Below the pieces are notes generated by a model, which was not told the origin of the DNA, did no database searches, and was given only the letters and a program-made list of their open reading frames with translations. The translations under genes and the position numbers were made by a program. Positions 56,993 through 62,695 of a stretch of DNA of 64,000 bases are shown in pieces. This DNA is from Phyllobacterium sp. OV277. Its GTDB lineage: Bacteria; Pseudomonadota; Alphaproteobacteria; Rhizobiales; Rhizobiaceae. The stretch lies in NCBI RefSeq assembly GCF_900104355.1, contig NZ_FNIY01000002.1:248001-312000 (forward strand). The letters run 5' to 3'. Position 1 is the first letter of the stretch. Each line of letters starts with the position of its first letter.

Positions 56993-57030
56993 CCGGACGG
57001 CTCCTGACATTCGCGTCAGGAGCCGTCCGG
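56993..57030 (-). terminator. 16-bp stem hairpin between smoE and smoF
   Basis: Arms 56993-57008 (CCGGACGGCTCCTGAC) and 57015-57030 are perfectly complementary around loop ATTCGC. On the minus strand it follows the smoE stop by 13 bases. No clear T-run follows, so it likely stabilises smoE mRNA or gives partial termination. Confidence 0.75.
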
Positions 57031-57043
57031 AGCCAGGAGGATT

Positions 57044-58366
57044 CTACTTGATATAGCCGCCCTTTGTCATCTCACGTGTTGTGAGAGCCTGAGCGCCCTG
57101 CAAAGCCTGATCCACAGTCATGGAACCGGCAAGCGCAGCGGAGAACTGCTGACCCACGGCGGTGCCCAGCCCCTGGAATTCAGGGATGGCAACAAACTGG
57201 CCACCCGTATAGGGCACCGGCTTGATGGTTGGCTTGCTGGTGTTCGCGGCGGTCATCGCATCGAGCGTGATCTTGGCGAAAGGCGCGGCCTTCTGATATT
57301 CCGGGTTGGCATAGAGCGAGGAGCGCGTGCCCGGAGGAACGTTCGCCCAGCCTTCCTTGCTGGCGACGAGTTCCGTATAGGCTTTATCGGTCGCCCAGGA
57401 GATAAACTTCTGCGCAGCTGCCGCCTTCTTGGTGCCAGCCGGAACACCGAGGTTCCATGCCCACAGCCAGTTGCCGTGGTTTTCAACACCGCCAGTCGGG
57501 AAGAGCGCATAGCCCACCTTGTCGGCAACCTTGGATTCCTTCGGGTTGGTTACGAAGGAAGCAGCCACCGTCGCATCGATCCAGATGCCGCACTTGCCTG
57601 TTTGAAACAGCGCAAGGTTTTCATTGAAGCCGTTGGAGGATGCGCCGGGAGGTCCGGCTTCCTTCATCAGGTCCACATAGAATTTCAGCGCCTGCTTCCA
57701 TTCCGGCTGGTCGAACTGCGGATGCCACTTTTCATCAAACCAGCGCGCACCGAACGAATTGGCCGTTGCGGTCAGAAGCGCCATGTTCTCGCCCCAGCCC
57801 GCCTTGCCGCGCAGGCAGATGCCATAAGTCTCGGTGGACTTGTCAGTCATCTTCTTCGCAGCGTCAGCGATCTGGTCCCAGGTTGGCTTTTCCGGAATGG
57901 TCACGCCAGCTTTTTCGGCCAGATCCTTGCGGTACATGACCATGGCGCTTTCACCATAGAATGGCGAGGCGTAGAGCTTGCCATCAACCGAAACCGCATC
58001 GCGGATCGCAGGCAACAGATCGTCCTTGTTGTAATCCTTGGCAAGGCCATCAAGCGGCAACAGCCAGCCCTGCTTGGCCCAGATCGGCACTTCATAGGTG
58101 CCGATGGTCATGATGTCGTACTGGCCGCCCTTGGTGGCGATATCAGTGGTGACACGCTGGCGCAGCACGTTTTCTTCGAGCGTTACCCATTCCAGCTTGA
58201 TGTCAGGATTTTTCTTGGTGAAATCATCGGTCAATTTTTGCATGCGAACCATGTCGCCATTATTGACCGTGGCAATGGTCAGCGTTTCAGCCGATGACGC
58301 GCTTGCGGCAAAACTCGCCACAGCCAAAGCCGACACAGCGCCGAGCAGAAGCGTTCTCGTTAACAT
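57044..58366 (-). CDS. smoE: Polyol ABC transporter substrate-binding protein
   Basis: Periplasmic binding protein of 440 residues, family SBP_bac_1. Signal peptide about residues 1-25 (ending ASASSAE). Mature protein begins TLTIATVNNGDMVRMQKLTDDFTKKNPDI; later GWLLPLDGLAKDYNKDDLLPAIRDAV, PFYGESAMVMYRKDLAEKAG and FPTGGVENHGNWLWAWNLGV match sorbitol/mannitol-binding proteins. Start at 58366 follows GGGAGGA. First gene of smoEFGK, with a promoter and repeated operator half-sites upstream. Confidence 0.93.
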   Translation of the reverse strand: MLTRTLLLGAVSALAVASFAASASSAETLTIATVNNGDMVRMQKLTDDFTKKNPDIKLEWVTLEENVLRQRVTTDIATKGGQYDIMTIGTYEVPIWAKQGWLLPLDGLAKDYNKDDLLPAIRDAVSVDGKLYASPFYGESAMVMYRKDLAEKAGVTIPEKPTWDQIADAAKKMTDKSTETYGICLRGKAGWGENMALLTATANSFGARWFDEKWHPQFDQPEWKQALKFYVDLMKEAGPPGASSNGFNENLALFQTGKCGIWIDATVAASFVTNPKESKVADKVGYALFPTGGVENHGNWLWAWNLGVPAGTKKAAAAQKFISWATDKAYTELVASKEGWANVPPGTRSSLYANPEYQKAAPFAKITLDAMTAANTSKPTIKPVPYTGGQFVAIPEFQGLGTAVGQQFSAALAGSMTVDQALQGAQALTTREMTKGGYIK

Positions 58367-58385
58367 CTCATTCCTCCCGTGAATG

Positions 58386-58467
58386 TTATGAGCAAATGCT
58401 TGTCTTATGAGCAAATACTCACACAAACACAAAACAAGTCAAGTGATAATCGTTGCTGCGTCGCAAC
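58386..58467 (-). promoter_or_regulatory. smoE promoter with SorC-type operator sites
   Basis: Read on the minus strand, TTGACT (58437-58442) and AGTATT (58414-58419) are 17 bases apart. Two copies of ATTTGCTCATAA (58405-58416 and 58386-58397), 19 bases apart, overlap and follow the -10 box. A further inverted pair GTTGC / GCAAC lies at 58452-58467, upstream of -35. This layout suits a SorC-family regulator encoded next door. Confidence 0.6.
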
Positions 58468-58504
58468 ATCAAGCCCTCATATAGTCGTACAACTTTAGTC
58501 TATG

Positions 58505-59455
58505 TTAGTTGAGAAGCGCTTCTGCGGTTCGCTCATCCGTGATCAAGCCATTGATAAGGTTGCCTTTTATCGCAGCAACAATACCCGGAAGCTTCTTCGC
58601 ACCCTTGGCGATGGCAATCACCGTTGCCGTCTCCCGCGAGGGGATGTGCGCGCTGGCCACGCGGTCATTGGTGAGGCCCTGAATGGCCACTCCATCGCGA
58701 TCAAACGCCCGTCCGACGATCTCGCACACGGCGCCCGCCTGCCGCAAAGCCAGCAATTCAGCGCGGGAAATGAAGCCGTCAACATAGAGCGGCGCATCAT
58801 CTTCAAGGTCGCCAATGCCGAGAAAAGCCACATCGGCCTGCGCCGACAATTCGAGCACCGGACGGATCATCGCCTGCGCATGCAATAGCTCGCGCTCCTG
58901 CGGCGAGGAGGCGATAACCGGCAGCGGCATCGGGAATGAGCGCGCCTTGATCTTGTCGGCAATATTGAAAATGACGTTATAAAACGCCGCCGAACCATCG
59001 GGCGAAATATTGCCGGTGAGCGACACGACCTTGTGTTGCGGACAGTCGATGGGCGACAGCAGTTCAATCGCCGCTTTCAGCGTGCGGCCCGTGCCAATGC
59101 CCAGAATGATCGGCGCTTCGGATTTCAGCCAGCGGGTCATCTCAGCTGCCGCCGCATCGGCCACACCCAGCGTGGTCGAGGACGATCCCGGATCAGTCGG
59201 CACCACCTCGACCATTTTCAGATCAAAGTGCTTTTTCAACTTCTCCGCGAGGTCAAGGCAATTGGCGATGGGATGATCCAGCGTCACCTTTACCAGCCCC
59301 TCCGACATGGCCAGCGACACCATGCGCTGCGCCGACTGGCGCGAAATGCCAAGTTTTGCCGCGATTTCGTCCTGCGTATTGCCCGCAACATAATAAAGCC
59401 AGCCGGCCCGTGCCGCATCATCCAGCCGTGATGGCGTAACCTCGGGCTTGCTCAT
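58505..59455 (-). CDS. smoC: SorC/DeoR-type transcriptional regulator of the polyol operon
   Basis: Regulator of 316 residues. The N-terminal helix-turn-helix is LYYVAGNTQDEIAAKLGISRQSAQRMVSLAMSEGL, and the C-terminal sugar-phosphate-binding domain contains GIGTGRTLKAAIELL, VVSLTGNISPDGSAAF and AFLGIGDLEDDAPLYVDG. This is the SorC family, whose members sense phosphorylated sugars or polyols. Its start overlaps the end of the SelW-like gene (ATGA), and smoE follows after a 138-base control region. It probably regulates smoEFGK-smoS-mtlK. Confidence 0.9.
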   Translation of the reverse strand: MSKPEVTPSRLDDAARAGWLYYVAGNTQDEIAAKLGISRQSAQRMVSLAMSEGLVKVTLDHPIANCLDLAEKLKKHFDLKMVEVVPTDPGSSSTTLGVADAAAAEMTRWLKSEAPIILGIGTGRTLKAAIELLSPIDCPQHKVVSLTGNISPDGSAAFYNVIFNIADKIKARSFPMPLPVIASSPQERELLHAQAMIRPVLELSAQADVAFLGIGDLEDDAPLYVDGFISRAELLALRQAGAVCEIVGRAFDRDGVAIQGLTNDRVASAHIPSRETATVIAIAKGAKKLPGIVAAIKGNLINGLITDERTAEALLN

Positions 59456-59826
59456 TTCTCGGCCTGTTTGGAAAAGCCGGTGGCAGCATCTGCGCGTGGT
59501 TCGACGGGCTCACCATGAGAGAGAGTGGTGCTTGCCTCAACGGCCTTATGTCCATCGGAATGGCCAAGATCGCGCTCGGGCCAAACGATATCGCGCACCT
59601 TCTGCTTGAGCACCTTTGCCTCGGGAAACCCGCCATCGCGCTTGCGTTCCCAAATGAGATCACCCTCGACGCGGATTTCAAAAACCCCGCCGGTGCCGGG
59701 GATCAACGCCACTTCGCCCAGATCGGCGCCAAAGGTGGAGAGCAGTTCCTGCGCCATCCAGGCGGAGCGGAGGAGCCAGCTGCATTGGGTGCAATAAAGG
59801 ATGGTAATGCGCGGTTTGACTGTCAT
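59452..59826 (-). CDS. Rdx/SelW-family (SelT/SelW/SelH) redox protein, C-terminus extended by a repeat
   Basis: Thioredoxin-like Rdx protein of 124 residues. The redox motif is C12-x-x-C15 in LYCTQCSWLLRSAWMAQELL, followed by VALIPGTGGVFEIRVEGDLIWERKRDGGFPEAKVLKQKVRDIV, the full family core. The core should end near residue 95; the last 30 residues include TLSHGEPVEPRA, which is simply the translation of the dispersed repeat at 59493-59530. The repeat has therefore extended the reading frame up to the start of the SorC regulator gene. Function of Rdx proteins in bacteria is unclear. Confidence 0.8.
   Translation of the reverse strand: MTVKPRITILYCTQCSWLLRSAWMAQELLSTFGADLGEVALIPGTGGVFEIRVEGDLIWERKRDGGFPEAKVLKQKVRDIVWPERDLGHSDGHKAVEASTTLSHGEPVEPRADAATGFSKQAEK
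59493..59530. repeat. Dispersed CTCACCATGAGAG-type repeat inside the SelW-like gene
   Basis: GCGTGGTTCGACGGGCTCAC followed by CATGAGAGAGAGTGGTG matches the arm of the 40-bp inverted repeat at 41551 and the copy at 62136-62172, with a few changes. It occupies the last part of the coding sequence. Confidence 0.8.
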
Positions 59827-59905
59827 ACCGGCTTCTTAGCATTTCCACATCGGTATGTAAGCTCCCCCGTTTATGCGGAGAGCCGCTGCGATTTCGTACA
59901 ACTCT

Positions 59906-60021
59906 CCCCCCGTCATCCTCGGGCTTGACCCGAGGACCCATAATTCAAAAGTGCTGAATAGATGGTTTTATCTGGCTTCCTTAGCCGTGGGTCCTCGGGT
60001 CAAGCCCGAGGATGACGGGGG
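59906..60021. repeat. Inverted pair 1 of CCTCGGG-type palindromic repeat
   Basis: Left arm 59906-59940 and right arm 59988-60021 are perfect inverted copies over about 34 bases. Each arm contains its own hairpin CTCGGGCTTGACCCGAG. The spacer is 47 bases. It lies in a 675-base gap between the SelW-like and GIY-YIG genes. Confidence 0.9.
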
Positions 60022-60113
60022 TTAGGTGGATTGCAGGGAGCTCTATTCTGCAACGTTGGCGATTATCTTTGCAGCCCAATCCTCTCCCTCATCCTGAGCC
60101 TGTCGAAGGGCCA
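59985..60113. repeat. Composite repeat, copy A
   Basis: Starts with the right arm of pair 1, continues with a unique module (GGTGGATTGCAGGGAG, TTCTGCAACGTTGG, CGATTATC) and ends in CTCTCCCTCATCCTGAGCCT GTCGAAGGG. The same order of modules is found at 62044-62172 with about three quarters of the positions identical by eye. This indicates one repeated unit of roughly 125 bases. Confidence 0.75.
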
Positions 60114-60197
60114 GCGATGTTACTGCAACCACCTATTTTCAAAAAATCATGCCAACTTATCCAACACCATCCCACCTCGCTTATTCTACTCGTGTCC

Positions 60198-60308
60198 TTT
60201 CCGGCGGGAATGCTCCGGAAACTTTCGAAGTCAGGAAAGGATCGGTGATTTCATCTGCGGGGAGAACCCAACCGCAGGGGAAAAGGTTTTATCTCACAAG
60301 GATAAAAC
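60198..60308. other. Three consecutive hairpins in a gene-free stretch
   Basis: Hairpins TTTCCGG / CCGGAAA (60198-60221), CTGCGG / CCGCAG (60255-60277) and GTTTTATC / GATAAAAC (60286-60308) occur in 110 bases. The open frames crossing this region look unlike proteins. It could be a structured RNA, a decayed gene or part of another repeat. There is no clear terminator or promoter. Confidence 0.35.
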
Positions 60309-60502
60309 CAGTCATCGGGGCGGGTGGTCCGGGAGTTTTCTTACCTCAAATTAGAAAACGCCGGGGAACGCACTCACTACACTACCTCTACCAAGACTTC
60401 CGCGTTCCCTTAAGGACCGCCCGTCTTTCCCACCTTCAATAGCCAGACGCAAAAGCGGGCGTGGCAAGGGGGAGGTATGTGGTTCTTTCTCAGAGATGGA
60501 AT

Positions 60503-60787
60503 TTACCCAAGCGTCACATACAGATCGTCCCAATCGGGATTGATGCTTTCGATCAGCTCGATCTTCCATTGGCGATACCAGCGCTTCAAAGATTTCTCCC
60601 GCTGAATCGCATCCCCAATCCGCATATGCTCCTCATACCAGACAAGCCGTGTGCAACCATATTTCCACGCAAAACCGGGCGTATGCCCCTCGCGGTGCTG
60701 ATAAATGCGCCCCTCAAGATCAGACGTCACGCCGATATAAAGCGTTCCCCGCTTATGATTTGTCAAAATGTAAACATAACCAGCCAC
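60503..60787 (-). CDS. Small GIY-YIG endonuclease-domain protein (UPF0213-like)
   Basis: Protein of 94 residues consisting of one GIY-YIG domain: the motif residues in AGYVYILTNHKRGTLYIGVTSDLEGRIYQHREG, the arginine in GRIYQH, and the glutamate-bearing helix AIQREKSLKRWYRQWKIELIE. Active-site residues appear intact. Related small proteins (YhbQ/UPF0213) have weak nuclease activity in vitro. It lies alone in a repeat-rich zone. Start at 60787, stop at 60503. Confidence 0.88.
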   Translation of the reverse strand: MAGYVYILTNHKRGTLYIGVTSDLEGRIYQHREGHTPGFAWKYGCTRLVWYEEHMRIGDAIQREKSLKRWYRQWKIELIESINPDWDDLYVTLG

Positions 60788-60974
60788 GCCAAACCGCCTT
60801 GGCGGATTTTGGGTGTGGCTGATGGTTTCGTAAATTCGACGAAAGGTGGAGATGATGGGAATATTTTATCGGCTTGTCCTCGCCGTGTACTCCTCCCTGC
60901 AAATTGTGGTGCATCTCTCTCCGTCTTCCTCGGACACCTCCTTCGCCGCGAAACCGCAGTGCACCTCCTTCGCC

Positions 60975-61090
60975 GTCATCCTCGGGCTTGACCCGAGGAC
61001 CCACGACTGAGGAGCACCTCATTTGCACGAAATGCTTCGCATTCCAGAAGTTTCTATAGGTGGTCCTCGGGTCAAGCCCGAGGATGACGG
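60975..61090. repeat. Inverted pair 2 of CCTCGGG-type palindromic repeat
   Basis: Left arm 60975-61004 (CGTCATCCTCGGGCTTGACC then CGAGGACCCA) and right arm 61061-61090. The 56-base spacer contains AGCACCTCATTTGCACGAAA and ATTCCAGAAGTTTC, which reappears in inverted orientation inside pair 3. It lies within the 331-base gap between the GIY-YIG and hypothetical genes; a further stretch of short GTCATCCTCGG-like fragments precedes it. Confidence 0.88.
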
Positions 61091-61118
61091 TGGGGGGAGA
61101 AGAGTGAAACGCACCACC

Positions 61119-61385
61119 TCACCCCGCTTCCCGGCGCTGCAACTCGCGGCGCACGCGCCGCCAGATGCCCTGCTGGACCGTGTCACAGTGACGCCAGGCA
61201 CGATCTTCCTCGATATAAGCGCGATAGGCGGCGCGCGGTCCATGCTCCGCAATCAACTGGTCAACCATCCCGTCGATTTTCTCCTTCGGGATCAACCGCG
61301 GCTTTATGGAAAACTCCCACTCATGGAACAAAAAAGTACCCCAGATGGGAGAGGTGAAAATGAACCACTTAAAAAAACAAAACAC
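61119..61385 (-). CDS. Conserved hypothetical small protein
   Basis: The open frame encodes 88 residues, but only the part from about residue 30 (RLIPKEKIDGMVDQLIAEHG then PRAAYRAYIEEDRAWRHCDT) looks protein-like; it reminds me of small proteins conserved in rhizobia. The first 30 residues are hydrophobic and oddly rich in F and W. The true start may be ATG at 61266-61268 or TTG at 61293-61295, with AAGGAG between them. It is divergent from the XRE-family gene. No function assigned. Confidence 0.5.
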   Translation of the reverse strand: MFCFFKWFIFTSPIWGTFLFHEWEFSIKPRLIPKEKIDGMVDQLIAEHGPRAAYRAYIEEDRAWRHCDTVQQGIWRRVRRELQRREAG

Positions 61386-61454
61386 AATTATAACCTATAA
61401 CGAAATGTGGTAGTATAATCGCTCGTATTGTACATCGACCCGTGGCATTTGCCA

Positions 61455-61467
61455 GAACATTTTGTTC
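61455..61467. promoter_or_regulatory. Small palindrome just before the XRE gene start
   Basis: GAACA TTT TGTTC ends 2 bases before the predicted ATG. A repressor bound here would block its own translation start region or transcript; autoregulation is typical for XRE repressors. It is not the alphaproteobacterial LexA site, which has direct GTTC repeats with a 7-base spacer. Confidence 0.4.
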
Positions 61468-61469
61468 CG

Positions 61470-61805
61470 ATGGAACAGTTTGCATCGAACCTGAAAAAAC
61501 GCGCAGCCGAACTCGGCATTTCCAACTCGGAAGCTGGCCGCCGGGCGGGTTTGAGTGAAAGAAGATACGGAAATTATATCGCTAATAGCCGCGAACCCGA
61601 TCTTGCAACGGTGGTTCGCATTGCCAAAGTCCTGGAAACGACACCGAACAAACTGTTGTCATTTGGGGAGGATATGAATGACCCCGAGCCAATTGAGCGG
61701 CAACGTATCCGGGCTGCCATCAGGGTACTGCTACCCGACGATCTTGAGACCGTAGCGATCATGGTCGAGGCTCTGGCAAGCAAGCGCTACAAGAGCGTGG
61801 AATAG
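61470..61805 (+). CDS. XRE-family helix-turn-helix regulator
   Basis: Phage-repressor-like DNA-binding protein of 111 residues from ATG at 61470. The helix-turn-helix is LKKRAAELGISNSEAGRRAGLSERRYGNYIANSREPDLATVVRIAKVLETTPNKLLSFG (about residues 8-65). The C-terminal third (PIERQRIRAAIRVLLPDDLETVAIMVEALAS) could mediate dimerisation. There is no strong ribosome site; a TTG at 61428 is an in-frame alternative. No phage genes are nearby, so it may be a leftover of an older element or a standalone regulator. Confidence 0.8.
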   Translation: MEQFASNLKKRAAELGISNSEAGRRAGLSERRYGNYIANSREPDLATVVRIAKVLETTPNKLLSFGEDMNDPEPIERQRIRAAIRVLLPDDLETVAIMVEALASKRYKSVE

Positions 61806-61890
61806 GCAAAGAGGGAAACGTATGCCACCCCAAACGCCTCTGTCCGCCATCCTCTCCACCACCTCCGTCATCCTCGGGCACCTCCTTCGC

Positions 61891-62078
61891 CGTCATCCTC
61901 GGGCTTGACCCGAGGACCCACGACTGAGTCGCGGTGCAGCTTCCACAATCTGGATGCGATTCAGTTCACGCCACACAGTGCAGATCATCAAGACCGAAAT
62001 TTTCTGGAATACGTAGTACTTGGTGCAAATGAAGTGCTTCTTTGCCGTGGGTCCTCGGGTCGAGCCCGAGGATGACGG
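61891..62078. repeat. Inverted pair 3 of CCTCGGG-type palindromic repeat
   Basis: Left arm 61891-61920 and right arm 62048-62078, with one mismatch in the core (TCGAG for TCAAG). The 127-base spacer contains TTTCTGGAATACGTAGTACT and GGTGCAAATGAAGTGCTTC, which is the reverse complement of a diverged copy of the pair 2 spacer. The gap 61806-62196 holds this repeat and nothing coding. Confidence 0.88.
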
Positions 62079-62172
62079 AGGGGGGGTGGATTACAGGGAG
62101 CCACGTTCTGCAAGGTTGGTGATTAGCGTTACAGCACCACTCTCCCTCATGGTGAGCTTGTCGAACCACGCA
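62044..62172. repeat. Composite repeat, copy B, ending in the CTCCCTCATGGTGAGC element
   Basis: Right arm of pair 3, then GGTGGATTACAGGGAG, TTCTGCAAGGTTGGTGATTA, and finally ACCACTCTCCCTCATGGTGA GCTTGTCGAACCACGCA (62136-62172). Same module order as copy A at 59985-60113; the terminal module is the CTCACCATGAGG type rather than the CATCCTGAGCCTGTCGAAGG type. Confidence 0.8.
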
Positions 62173-62196
62173 CAACAAGCCCCCACCAAACCAAAT

Positions 62197-62361
62197 TCAG
62201 CTGCGGGTCATCTCGCGGGCGATGCGGGTAAAATCGGCCTGCTTGATGCCGATATCGGCGCGGTCTGCCGGGCTCATGGCATTCAGCAAAGCCATGGCAT
62301 TGCGGAAATCCTGATCCTTGCGGCGACGCCCGCGCGTGGTGAAATCAAAAATGAAGCTCAT
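62197..62361 (-). CDS. DUF1127-like small protein
   Basis: Protein of 54 residues from ATG at 62361: MSFIFDFTTRGRRRKDQDF then RNAMALLNAMSPADRADIGI and KQADFTRIAREMTRS. The arginine-rich start followed by L-x-x-M-x-x-x-D-x-x-DIGI-x-x-x-D is the DUF1127 pattern. Small DUF1127 proteins in alphaproteobacteria affect RNA turnover and phosphate or carbon metabolism. Ribosome site weak; a longer frame begins at 62406. A 17-bp palindrome lies upstream. Confidence 0.7.
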   Translation of the reverse strand: MSFIFDFTTRGRRRKDQDFRNAMALLNAMSPADRADIGIKQADFTRIAREMTRS

Positions 62362-62432
62362 TGGTGGTATCCGTGTCTCTGTTTTCTGGACACAGGATAG
62401 TTCCACACACTCGGATTGTGCAGTGCAATATC

Positions 62433-62449
62433 TGCATGGGACCCATGCA
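62433..62449. promoter_or_regulatory. 17-bp perfect palindrome upstream of the DUF1127 gene
   Basis: TGCATGGG A CCCATGCA, 72 bases before the DUF1127 start and 14 bases beyond the lipoprotein stop. It could be an operator or a short terminator stem; no T-run follows on the minus strand. Confidence 0.45.
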
Positions 62450-62462
62450 ATAGCTCAATTCC

Positions 62463-62660
62463 TTACCAACCCACCTGCTCGGCCTCGTCGACCGTCAGCG
62501 GTTTGATACCCGGCGTTAATGGCTCGGGTTTTTCGTCCTGCATGACAGGGGATGCCGGTGTGGGTTGCCGCACGGTGGTGCAGGCAGCAACGCAGATAAG
62601 AAGCGTGCCGAAGGCAAACACCCGCGCCGTAGCGCGGGTGAGACTGAAAGCAGCTGCCAT
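62463..62660 (-). CDS. Small lipoprotein downstream of lepA
   Basis: Protein of 65 residues. Signal peptide with lipobox: TRATARVFAFGTLLICVAAC, the cysteine being residue 27. The mature part CTTVRQPTPASPVMQDEKPE PLTPGIKPLTVDEAEQVGW is proline-rich and ends abruptly. No family recognised. It follows lepA by 35 bases on the same strand and may be co-transcribed. The start at 62660 has only a weak ribosome site; the open frame upstream is antisense-free but overlaps lepA in another frame. Confidence 0.65.
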   Translation of the reverse strand: MAAAFSLTRATARVFAFGTLLICVAACTTVRQPTPASPVMQDEKPEPLTPGIKPLTVDEAEQVGW

Positions 62661-62695
62661 GTCTGAAAAAACGGGTTTCACGTTTTCGAAACGGC

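Noticed and set aside
60012-60442. Three overlapping open frames between the SelW-like and GIY-YIG genes
   Set aside because: They translate the dispersed repeats (LILSLSKG and similar) and hairpins, have no recognisable domain and no ribosome site.
61455-61467. LexA (SOS) box before the XRE gene
   Set aside because: The alphaproteobacterial LexA site is GTTC-N7-GTTC in direct orientation; this is an inverted GAAC-N5-GTTC.
59906-62078. CRISPR array formed by the repeated CCTCGGG elements
   Set aside because: Copies alternate in orientation, spacing is irregular, spacers are related to each other, and no cas gene is present.
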